This document shows, piece after piece, positions 23,191 to 34,022 of a DNA stretch of 64,000 nucleotides. Origin of the DNA: Macrostomum hystrix (taxonomy: Eukaryota; Platyhelminthes; Macrostomidae). Location of the stretch: the NCBI GenBank assembly GCA_950097015.1, contig CATNEN010000025.1:4875001-4939000 (forward strand), in the 5' to 3' direction. Below the pieces are notes generated by a model. The model was not told where the DNA came from. It searched no databases and was given only the letters and a program-made list of their open reading frames with translations. Both the position numbers and the translations under genes were made by a program. How positions within the stretch are numbered: the stretch's first letter is position 1; each line of letters opens with the position of its first letter.

Positions 23191-24130
23191 CTCTTGAGTC
23201 TCTCGAGTCTTATAGAATCCTTTGCAGTCGTTATGCATACTCGTAAGTTTTCCCTACCTTCTCCACCCCCCTTACTGGCAGACAGGCAAACCGGTATGCA
23301 AAAAATCGATCTAGTTCGCATTAGTTCTCAGACTCAGAGCCGAACGGAGCGGATGCAGCTTGGAGTGAAGTTTTGGGTTAGTGTGACAGACGAAACGATG
23401 ACTCAGCAGCTCTCAGCTGAGCATCCTTGTGAGCACTATTTCGCCCTAGAAATATAGTTGCCAAGCGGAAGGCGTCACCCAGCAGCGGATAAGGATACAG
23501 CTGAGTAAGGCTTTAGTTAACACTGCACTGAAATATTAATGAATCCGAGGACTTACTGGGCGTTGTTGGCCTCTGCTATTAAGGTGGAAAATGATCCCTG
23601 TACCTTTGCAGCGCTTTATTGACCCAACCTTTTCTAAGAAGGAAGTGAGGAAGGTAAATGTGGCGACTTAGTCCGAAAATTAATGAGTAATTGAGTAATT
23701 AGCATTAGAAGTCTAGCTAGAATGCAACAATCAAGTTTATTTCTGACCAGAAAATGTCTACTTAATAAGTAAACGGTTAAATAAGCTTTAAAAGCAATTA
23801 ATAAAAATAACTCTAAATTGTTTTCACCAGGCAAAATTTGATTCCAATAAAATAATAACAAATTGCGCAGTAAATGGAGTAATTTATGGCCAACATTGTG
23901 CCTGAACTACATTATTATTTCTCGTATTATTGGTTATTTTTTGTTAGAAACTGGTATAGCAAAGCTTTATGCATGTAAATTCAAATGGCTGCTGGTGGAT
24001 ATTTCCCGCTATTGATTCCTTCGGGAGTTGTATGCAGGTGGTACTCACTGAGATCCACCTTTAAAGTCCGAGAGACAGACTGACTGACAGTCTAGTTAGT
24101 TTCAGTTGCTATGCAAATACTGTTGAAATC
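23191..24130. other. No gene seen
   Basis: Mostly A/T-rich sequence upstream of the GAS2-like gene; no exon or repeat family recognised. Confidence 0.5.
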
Positions 24131-24133
24131 TAC

Positions 24134-25675
24134 CATTCTCCCCTCTGTCTAATGAGCCATTCTCCCCTCTGTCTAATGAGCCATTCTGCCCTCTCTAATG
24201 AGCCATTCTGCCCTCTCTCTAATGAGCCATTCTCCCCTCTGTCTAATGAGCCATTCTCCCCTCTCTCTAATGAGCCATTCTCCCCTCTGTCTAATGAGCC
24301 ATTCTCCCCTCTCTCTAATGAGCCATTCACCCCTCTGTCTAATGAGCCATTCTGCCCTCTCTAATGAGCCATTCTGCCCTCTCTCTAATGAGCCATTCTC
24401 CCCTCTGTCTAATGAGCCATTCTCCCCTCTCTCTAATGAGCCATTCTCCCCTCTGTCTAATAAGCCATTCTCCCCTCTGTCTAATGAGCCATTCTCCCCT
24501 CTGTCTAATGAGCCATTCTGCCCTCTCTAATGAGCCATTCTGCCCTCTCTCTAATGAGCCATTCTCCCCTCTGTCTAATGAGCCATTCTCCCCTCTCTCT
24601 AATGAGCCATTCTCCCCTCTGTCTAATAAGCCATTCTCCCCTCTGTCTAATGAGCCATTCTCCCCTCTCTCTAATGAGCCATTCTGCCCTCTCTCTAATG
24701 AGCCATTCTCCCCTCTGTCTAATAAGCCATTCTCCCCTCTCTCTAATGAGCCATTCTGCCCTCTCTCTAATGAGCCATTCTCCCCTCTGTCTAATAAGCC
24801 ATTCTCCCCTCTCTCTAATGAGCCATTCTCCCCTCTCTCTAATGAGCCATTCTGCCCTCTCTCTAATGAGCCATTCTCCCCTCTGTCTAATAAGCCATTC
24901 TCCCCTCTGTCTAATAAGCCATTCTCCCCTCTCTCTAATGAGCCATTCTCCCCTCTGTCTAATAAGCCATTCTCCCCTCTCTCTAATGAGCCATTCACCC
25001 CTCTCTCTAATGAGCCATTCTCCCCTCTGTCTAATGAGCCATTCTCCCCTCTCTCTAATGAGCCATTCTCCCCTCTCTCTAATGAGCCATTCTCCCCTCT
25101 GTCTAATGAGCCATTCTCCCCTCTCTCTAATGAGCCATTCTCCCCTCTCTCTAATGAGCCATTCTCCCCTCTGTCTAATGAGCCATTCTCCCCTCTGTCT
25201 AATGAGCCATTCTCCCCTCTCTCTAATGAGCCATTCTCCCCTCTGTCTAATGAGCCATTCTGCCCTCTCTAATGAGCCATTCTGCCCTCTCTCTAATGAG
25301 CCATTCTGCCCTCTGTCTAATGAGTCATTCTGCCCTCTCTCTAATGAGCCATTCTCCCCTCTCTCTAATGAGCCATTCTCCCCTCTCTCTAATGAGCCAT
25401 TCTCCCCTCTGTCTAATGAGCCATTCTCCCCTCTCTCTAATGAGCCATTCTCCCCTCTGTCTAATGAGCCATTCTCCCCTCTGTCTAATGAGCCATTCTC
25501 CCCTCTCTCTAATGAGCCATTCTCCCCTCTGTCTAATGAGCCATTCTCCCCTCTGTCTAATGAGCCATTCTGCCCTCTCTAATGAGCCATTCTGCCCTCT
25601 CTCTAATGAGCCATTCTGCCCTCTGTCTAATGAGTCATTCTGCCCTCTCTCTAATGAGCCATTCTGCCCTATGTC
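24134..25675. repeat. 24-bp minisatellite (8-codon period)
   Basis: About 65 copies of GAGCCATTCTCCCCTCTGTC plus TAAT, with shorter 20- and 22-bp variants. Because the period is a multiple of three, frames of up to 350 codons stay open on both strands (NEPFSPLS and MSHSPLCL on plus). They lack any unique start region, and array length variants of 20-22 bp would shift the frame, so they are not called as genes. Confidence 0.97.
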
Positions 25676-25679
25676 TTGT

Positions 25680-26300
25680 GAGCAGACTGTGCTGACACGA
25701 GTTTTGTCACACCCGATTTGACTCACCCAGACAGGTAAGTTACTGATCGTTAAGCATTGTTACTTCTCTTCCGTGTTGTTGGCTGTTTTAGCTCTAGTTA
25801 AGTCGCATTACAATCAGTTTACTTTTAGAAGCAAGCCTCTTTTGCTGATTATTCTCCACTAGACAACTGTACAAGCAGATATTATATATGTGTATAGTGG
25901 GTGAAGTCATTTGAAGCAGACTGTATTGAAACGGGTCAGAGAGTACATTGCCGAAGAGAGAGAGGAGAAGAGAGGAAGAAATTGCAGGGGGTGGAGCTTC
26001 AGAGGCGTCAAGTGACAAGCGCTCTAGCGGTGGAGCTGAGGTAGGATTTGGTGGGGGTGGCTGCGTTCAACTTGTAAAGTGCAATGGCGAGTAATCATTC
26101 GCGTCTTATCCAATGGGAGCGGATCTACCCCCCGTCTCTCTCAGCTAACCACAAATCCCCCACCCTAAATCACTTTAAGAAATCGTGCAGTTGTTATCAT
26201 GATTGGGTTCCAGAAAATCAAAGAAGAATATTTGGATCTTTGATGAGAGAGACGGAGAAGAGAGTGAATAGGAAGTCCATTGAAAATATAGATAGAGAAT
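25680..26300. other. No gene seen
   Basis: Spacer between two arrays with no recognised feature. Confidence 0.5.
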
Positions 26301-26302
26301 GA

Positions 26303-27003
26303 CGGGAGAGTGAAGGGATGGTGAAGGGAGAGTTAAGGGAGAGTGAAGAGAGAATGAAGGGTGAGTGAAGGGAGGGTGAAGTGAGAGTGATGGGTGAGTG
26401 GTTTAAGAATGAAGGGAGAGGGACAAGAGAGTGAATATAGAGTGATGGAAGAGTGACTAGAGAGTGACGGGAGAGTGAAGAGAGTGCTTAAAGGGAGAGT
26501 GAAGGGATAGTGAAGTGAGAGTAAAGGGAGAGTGAATGGATAGTGAAGTGAGAGTGAAGAGAGAGTGAAGGAAGAGTGAAGGGATAGTGAAGTGAGAGTG
26601 AAGGGATAGTGAAGTGAGAGTGAAGAGATAGTGAAGTGAGAGTGAAGGGATAGTGAAGTGAGAGTGAAGGGATAGTGAAGAGAGAGTGAAGAGATAGTGA
26701 AGTGAGAGTGAAGGGATAGTGAAGTGAGAGTGAAGGGATAGTGAAGTGAGAGTGAAGGGATAGTGAAGTGAGAGTGAAGAGAGAGTGAAGGGAGAGTGAA
26801 GGGATAGTGAAGTGAGAGTGAAGGGATAGTGAAGTGAGAGTGAAGGGATAGTGAAGTGAGAGTGAAGGGATAGTGAAGTGAGAGTGTAGGGATAGTGAAG
26901 TGAGAGTGAAGAGAGAGTGAAGGGAGAGTAAAGTAAGAATGAAGAGAGAGTGAAGGGAGAGTGAAGGGAGAGTGACGGGAGAGTGACTGGAGAGTGAAGG
27001 GTA
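26303..27003. repeat. 22-bp purine-rich minisatellite
   Basis: About 30 copies of GTGAAGTGAGAGTGAAGGGATA with GAGAGAGTGAAG variants. Strong purine/pyrimidine strand asymmetry. Confidence 0.95.
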
Positions 27004-27009
27004 TTTTGA

Positions 27010-27645
27010 GGGTGGGCTCAATGAATACGAGATATAAATGAATAGCTAAACACAATTCCAACTGACTTCAATATTTGCCAATACGATAAACTTACCAGTG
27101 GGTTTTGATCGATACAATGAATGCTATCTATTGCAGAGCAGCAGGAGTTCTGGGCAGTCACAAACCAGCTCGCACTGTTTATTTAGTCAAAGGCGACAAG
27201 TCGAGTCTAAACAGCTCGCGCCAGTAAATTTATGCTAAATATCTCTCTCCTTCTGAGCCTGGGTGTCAGGAAACGAAGCACACGAGCGTATTTCAGTGTA
27301 GGGGGGGTGGGCAGGCATCGGTGCATTTTTGTCCTTCATTTTTCAAGTGCCCAGTGTTTCGGGTCTTCATTTTTAAGGCTCACGCGATGCCTTGTCTAAA
27401 ATAAGCGACACATTCAGATGGCATACAAACTGAAGCCTCGAGTGTGTTTTCCATCGACTATTGAACAGTTAAAGGAAATTTCAGCTCTCTTGACTAGCTT
27501 CCCACGCTCTAGTGCTTAGCACACAATGAGCTTTTTGAGTTCATTAGGTAAATACTAAGTTTATATGCAGTTAGTCTAAAGCTTGCCTTTTTAACGTCTT
27601 TAACATTTTTGAGACAGCCTTTTTAGTGCGAAAATTTCTATCTTC
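27010..27645. other. No gene seen
   Basis: Unique-looking spacer; no exon recognised. Confidence 0.5.
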
Positions 27646-27653
27646 GTCGGTAA

Positions 27654-28005
27654 AAAGTGGCATCTTGGTTTTAAAAGTGGCACCTTGGTTTTAAAAGTGG
27701 CACCTTGGTTTTAAAAGTGGCACCTTGATTTTAAAAGTGGCACCATGGTTTTAAAAGTGGCACCATGGTTTTAAAAGTGGCACCTTGGTTTTAAAAGTGG
27801 CACCATGGTTTTAAAAGTGGCACCTTGGTTTTAAAAGTGGCACCTTGGTTTTAAAAGTGGCACCTTGGTTTTTAAAGTGGCACCTTGGTTTTAAAAGTGG
27901 CACCATAGCTTTCAAAGTGGCGCCTTGGTTTTAGAAGTGGCACCTTGGTTTTAAAAGTGGCACCTTGGTTTTAAAAGTGGCACCTTGGTTTTTAAAGGGA
28001 TTAAC
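27654..28005. repeat. 20-bp minisatellite interrupted by a SINE
   Basis: About 17 copies of TTTTAAAAGTGGCACCTTGG. Degenerate units continue to about 28050 and resume at 28385-28430 (TTTTAAAAGTGGCACGTTGA), so the SINE at 28053-28380 was inserted into the array edge. Confidence 0.95.
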
Positions 28006-28052
28006 TTTGGTTCAAAGTTGCAGCTTGATGTTAAAATTAGAACTTCGATTAC

Positions 28053-28380
28053 GGGTTTGTAGCCTTGTTGTTAGGGCGTCGGACTCACAACTTGAAGGTC
28101 GGGGGTTCGATTCCCGACTCCACTGAAACAATTTGTGTCCTTTAGCAAGACACTTAACTCTGCAATGCTACAGTTCACCCAGCTGTTAAATGGGTGCCAG
28201 CATCAGCTGGGGTAATTGAAGGTGGGTGTGGCGTCCCTGCCAGTCCATGGACTGAACAGCTGTACGCAGCCTTCAGATGAGCCACGCAATAGCTGCGGCT
28301 GTGCTGTCGCTGCACATCTGTTGTAATTGTGGCAGGTGTAGTTAATTACGGCTCGTATTAACATTCTTCTTCTTCTGTTT
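28053..28380 (+). mobile_element. SINE family A, full-length copy with target-site duplication
   Basis: A 328-bp element with a tRNA-like head: A box TAGCCTTGTTGTTAGGGCG and B box GGGTTCGATTCCCGACTCC. The body holds CAGTCCATGGACTGAACAGC and AATAGCTGCGGCTGTGCTG, and the tail is TTACGGCTCGTATT plus a T/C-rich end. Flanks CTTCGATTAC (28043-28052) and CTTTGATTAC (28381-28390) are a 10-bp target duplication with one mismatch. This is the best reference copy in the window. Confidence 0.93.
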
Positions 28381-28390
28381 CTTTGATTAC

Positions 28391-28735
28391 AAAATTACAA
28401 CTTGATTTTAAAAGTGGCACGTTGATTATAAGGCGGCTAAGAAATTAGGCAGATCAATTTGGTGTCTGAATCGTGCAATCACGCTGCAGAGAAGGTTCCA
28501 CTTCCACTGCTGGCGATATTGTAAAGCCGGGCCGACCGTCATTTATATTTGCGCTTTCGGCAGGCTGAATCATCGGATGCAACAAAGGAGCAAAAATGTG
28601 CATGGGGAAAAGAGGCATTGCAAAGGAGTAGGAAATCGCAGTCCACTGACCATGGGACTGAGCCAGAATGTATTCGATTTCATTCAGGAATGGATCAGAC
28701 TAACTACCGAAACAGGAGAGACGACAGATGAGAGA
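28391..28735. other. No gene seen
   Basis: Degenerate units of the 20-bp array to about 28430, then unassigned sequence. Confidence 0.5.
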
Positions 28736-29418
28736 GGAGGGCGAAGGGGAAGGGTGAGAGGAAGATAAGAGAGGGGAGAGAGAAGGGAGATAAGAGAGGG
28801 GAGAGAGATGGGAGATAAGAGAAGGGAGAGAGATGGGAGATAAGAGAGGGGAGAGAGAAGGGAGATAAGAGAGGGGAGAGAGAAGGGAGATAAGAGAGGG
28901 GAGAGAGATGGGAGATAAGAGAGGGGAGAGAGAAGGGAGATAAGAGAGGGGAGAGAGAAGGGAGATAAGAGAGGGGAGAGAGAAGGGAGATAAGAGAGGG
29001 GAGAGAGAAGGGAGATAAGAGAGGGGAGAGAGATGGGAGATAAGAGAGGGGAGAGAGAAGGGAGATAAGAGAGGGGAGAGAGAAGGGAGATAAGAGAGGG
29101 GAGAGAGATGGGAGATAAGAGAGGGGAGAGAGATGGGAGATAAGAGAGGGGAGAGAGATGGGAGAAAAGAGAGGGGAGAGAGATGGGAGAAAAGAGAGGG
29201 GAGAGAGATGGGAGATAAGAGAGGGGAGAGAGATGGGAGATAAGAGAGGGGAGAGAGATGGGAGAAAAGAGAGGGGAGAGAGATGGGAGATAAGAGAGGG
29301 GAGAGAGATGGGAGATAAGAGAGGGGAGAGAGATGGGAGATAAGAGAGGGGAGAGAGATGGGAGATAAGAGATGGGAGAGAGATGGGAGATAAGAGAGGG
29401 GAGAGAGAAGGGAGATAG
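28736..29418. repeat. 25-bp purine-only minisatellite
   Basis: About 27 copies of GATAAGAGAGGGGAGAGAGA followed by TGGGA or AGGGA. One strand is almost pure purine for 680 bp, apart from single T residues, so triplex or other unusual DNA structure is possible. Confidence 0.96.
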
Positions 29419-29940
29419 GGAAAGAAGAGGTCAGCATGAGGAAGGCAAACAAATCGTAGATAGGCAGCTAAAGGACCATAAAGGGCAAAAGATAAATTCT
29501 AGAAGCAAGCAGCATTATTGCAATTAGAAGTGAGTGGTAAAGTAGAGTAAAGTTAGCCAATACAGTGCATTGCAGTTTAAAGACGACGAGTTAAGCTGAA
29601 TAACATAACAGATTTTATATTACGCAACGCAAATAACTTATTTCAACTGTTTGGCTTCTCGAGGCATTAAAACGCGCCAAGCGTGAAATGAAATGTCTCA
29701 CCCATTGCCTTTCAATGCCTGCCAATGCAACATAATAGAAGTTTAATTAACGTAGCAGGATATTAGGCGCACCGATTTAAAAGATATTTGACAGATATTA
29801 TAGCTCCCCTAAAGTTCGGGAGCAAGTACAAATTAAACAAAAATGTTCTTTTAAATACCTGCGTGCAAGCAGATGAAAATTTAGAATACAATACCTTTTG
29901 TAATGAAAATTTAGCAGCAATGCAAGATTGCACTTGTCAT
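29419..29940. other. No gene seen
   Basis: A/T-rich spacer with no recognised feature. Confidence 0.5.
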
Positions 29941-29944
29941 GAAT

Positions 29945-30285
29945 TATATTCCCATTCCCTTCATCCTTATTACCCATTCCCTTCATCCTTATTACCCATT
30001 CCCTTCATCCTTATTACCCATTCCCTTCATCCTTATTACCCATTCCCTTCAACCTTATTACCCATTCCCTTCATCCTTATTACCCATTCCCTTCAACCTT
30101 ATTATCCATTCCCTTCAACCTTATTACCCATTCCCTTCATCCTTATTACCCATTCCCTTCAACCTTATTACCCATTCCCTTCAACCTTATTACCCATTCC
30201 CTTCATCCTTATTACCCATTCCCTTCATCCTTATTACCCATTCACTTTAAACTTATTACCCATTCACTTCATCCTTATTTAATGT
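29945..30285. repeat. 22-bp minisatellite
   Basis: About 15 copies of ATTCCCTTCATCCTTATTACCC (CATCC/CAACC variants). Confidence 0.95.
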
Positions 30286-30327
30286 TCCCATCAATAGCCT
30301 TGGGTGGGTAATACGTGTAATAGCCTA

Positions 30328-30685
30328 CACGTATTACCCATTCCCTTCAACCGTATTACCCATTCCCTTCAACCGTATTTCCCATTCCCTTCAACCACAT
30401 TACCTATTCCCTTCAACCGTATTACCCATTCCCTTCAACCGTATTTCCCATTCCCTTCAACAATATTACCCATCCCCTTACATCAAATTACCCATTCCCT
30501 TCAACCGTATTACCCATTCCCTTCAACCGTATTTCCCATTCCCTTCAACCACATTACCTATTCCCTTCAACCGTATTACCCATTCCCTTCAACCGTATTT
30601 CCCATTCCCTTCAACAATATTACCCATCCCCTTACATCAAATTACCCATTCCCTTCAACCGTATTACCCATTCCTTTGAACCCTA
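30328..30685. repeat. 22-bp minisatellite, related to the preceding array
   Basis: About 16 copies of ATTCCCTTCAACCGTATTACCC. The run containing CAACCACATTACC, CAACAATATTACCCATCCCC and TTACATCAAA occurs twice, about 145 bp apart. It shares TTCCCTTCA and TATTACCCA with the array at 29.95 kb and lies just past the CELF stop codon. Confidence 0.95.
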
Positions 30686-30764
30686 CACAAGACAGCGACC
30701 TGCAGCTCTAGTATTAAGTACACGCGCGTCAGTCCAGAATCCTAGTACACCAGTCTCTAGACGG

Positions 30765-33700
30765 TTAGTAGGGCCTGGCATCTCCCTTGGGCCGCTTCAG
30801 CTGCACCTTCAGCCGCTTGGTGCCAATCTGGAAGCCGTTCATAGCCTGGATGGCCGCCGCGGCCGAGGCGGAATTGTCGAAGCTGACGAAGCCGAAGCAT
30901 TTGCTCTGATTGGTTGCCCGGTCTACGTAAACCTTGGCGGAGATCACGGTGCCGAATGGGGCGAACATCTGGGCCAGCTCCGTGTCGCCGAACTCCTGCG
31001 GCAGGTGGTAGATGAACAGGTTGCAGCCGTCTGGACCAGTCAGGATGAAATCCTTGGAGCCCTCCTTGTGCTGCACGGGCATGGCGATTGCCTGCTGGGC
31101 CAGGGATACGAACGGATGCGAGAAGGCGGCGGGGAATCCGGCTGCGATTGGTCGGAGGGGTTGATCGGTGATGCGATGCAGTTTTCATGATTTCAAATGA
31201 AATCAATTTGACTCAGAAATCCGGAGCTATTGTTACCGCAAAAGCACGGCTTGAATGTCTTCGGAATTTCACCAAAGACTTCTCTGTGTACTCCCTACAT
31301 TCCTCTCCCTTCATACTCCCTACATTCCTCTCCCTTCATACTCCCTACATTTCTCTCCCTTCACCATACCTACATTCCTCTCCCTTCACCATCCCTACAT
31401 TTCTCTCCTTTCAACATCCCTACATTCCTCTCCTTTCATCCTCCCTACATTCCTGTCCCTTCATCCTCCCTACATTCCTCTCTCTTCACCATCCCTACAT
31501 TCCTCTACCTTGATCCTCCCTAACAACCTCTCCCTTCATCCTCCCTAATAACCTCTCCCTTCATCCTCCCTAATAACCTCTCCCTTCAGCCTCCCTAACA
31601 CCCTCTCCCTTCATACTCCCTACATTTCTCTCCCTTCACCATCCCTACATTCCTCTCCCTTCACCATCCCTACATTTCTCTCCTTTCAACATCCCTACAT
31701 TCCTCTCCTTTCATCCTCCCTACATTCCTGTCCCTTTATCCTCCCTACATTCCTCTCCCTTCACCATCCCTACATTCCTCTACCTTGATCCTCCCTAATA
31801 ACCTCTCCCTTCATCCTCCCTAATACCCTCTCCCTTCACCATACCTACATTCCTCTCCCTTCACCATCCCTACATTTCTCTCCTTTCAACATCCCTACAT
31901 TCCTCTCCTTTCATCCTCCCTACATTCCTGTCCCTTCATCCTCCCTACATTCCTCTCTCTTCACCATCCCTACATTCCTCTACCTTGATCCTCCCTAATA
32001 ACCTCTCCCTTCATCCTCCCTAATAACCTCTCCCTTCAGCCTCCCTAACACCCTCTCCCTTCATACTCCCTACATTTCTCTCCCTTCACCATCCCTACAT
32101 TCCTCTCCCTTCACCATCCCTACATTTCTCTCCTTTCAACATCCCTACATTCCTCTCCTTTCATCCTCCCTACATTCCTGTCCCTTTATCCTCCCTACAT
32201 TCCTCTCCCTTCACCATCCCTACATTCCTCTACCTTGATCCTCCCTAATAACCTCTCCCTTCATCCTCCCTAATACCCTCTCCCTTCACCATCCCTACAT
32301 TCCTCTCCCTTTACCATCCCTACATTTCTCTCCTTTCAACATCCCTAGATTGCTCTCCTTTCATCCTCCCTACATTCCTGTCCCTTCATCCTCCCTACAT
32401 TCCTCTCCCTTCATCCTCCCTAATAACCTCTCCCTTCATCCTCCTATTAATCTCTCCCTTCATCCTCCCTAATACCCTCTCCCTTCATCCTCCCTAATAC
32501 CCTCTCCCTTCATCCTCCCTAATAACCTCTCCCTTCATCCTCTCCCATACTCTCTCCATTTATCTCCCTTGACACCATCTCCCTTCTATCATCCTATTTC
32601 CTATTTAGCCTAAGAGGCTATAGCCTAGTGGTTAGATCGTCCGACTCACGACTGATATGTCGGGGGTTCGATTCCAGAATTCATTGGAGCAACGCAGCTA
32701 TCAGATGCGCTTTGCAATATCTGCGGCTGCACATCTGGCCCAATTGTCACAACACTTCAGGAAATAAATTGATTTAAAAGCGTTTTCTACTGAAGCTAAA
32801 CTCACTCAAGCCAGTGTACATGCCGGGCGACATCGTATAGGCCTGCTGTAGATGGTCTGAACCTGGTAAAATGGTTTCATTTAAATGTGTTAAATAATAG
32901 CCTCATTAAACTACTTGTGTTAGTAGAAAAGACAGAATCTCACCTGCCGAGGCCAGAAACTGTGCGGGCATGACGCCCGCTGCGTAGAGTGCGGCAGCCG
33001 CCGACGTGAGGTCGCCGGCGCCGTTCGCGTTAGTCGTCGGGCTGAGAACGCCAGACGAGGAGCCGAGCTGGTGCTGCTGAAGGCCGCCGCCGCTCTGCAG
33101 GTGCAGCGCCAGTGCGGCCATCGGATTCACGTAGCCACCGGTGCCGGAGCCGGAGCCTGCGTTCTGTTCAAATTAACGTATTTTTCTCAATTATACACGC
33201 AGATCGGTAATATTTTTTTCGATACATATCGGCACTTATAAATTTTTTAATATAATTTTGGTACTTGTTGTAGAGGTTGTAGCCTAGTGGTTAGGGCGCC
33301 GGGCTCACGACTTGAAGGTCGAGGGTTCGATTCCCGAATACACTGGAACAATCTGCGTCCTTTTGCAAGACACTCAACTCTGCATTGCTTTAGTTCACCC
33401 AGCTGTTAAAATGGGTTCCAGCATTAGCTCAGTCCATGGACTGAACAGCTGTACGCAGCCTTCAGATGCGCCGCGCAATAGCTGCGGCTGTGCTGTCAGC
33501 TGCACATCTGACCCAATTGGGGCCAATTGGTGTAATCAATTACTATTAATAATAATTAATTAAATTTGGTACTGGAAATGTTTCGGTACATATCGGCACT
33601 CGAAATGTTTCGATACATACTAAAACAGGTATACAAAGTAGTGCAAATAGAATTATTACTAAATGGACACTGGGAGTTAAAGAATACCTGCTTAGAAAAC

Positions 33701-33987
33701 TCACTGCAGAATAGCCGGCTGATCCGCATGTGTAAATGTAGCCAAATTTAGCCTCGGGAATTGTCGCAGCGGTGGGTTGTCCCGCTGCATTTCTACCGTG
33801 AGCAGCCGGGTGCTCAATCTGCTGCTGCTGCTGCTCGCTGGACATAACTGCTTCTTGTTCAGCTGGACTGTCTCACATCCTGCCTTAGACTTAAGAAAAC
33901 ACGCACGAGCTTATAACCCAGCTCCTATCTGTTCCACCCACCCCTCCGACCTCGACACAATCGCCTGATTTACTCGCCTGAGCAAGC

Positions 33988-34022
<35 letters not shown>

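Noticed and set aside
24134-25675. Long open frames (up to 350 codons) across the 24-bp array
   Set aside because: They arise because 24 is a multiple of three; there is no unique N-terminal region, no codon bias, and 20- and 22-bp unit variants move the frame.
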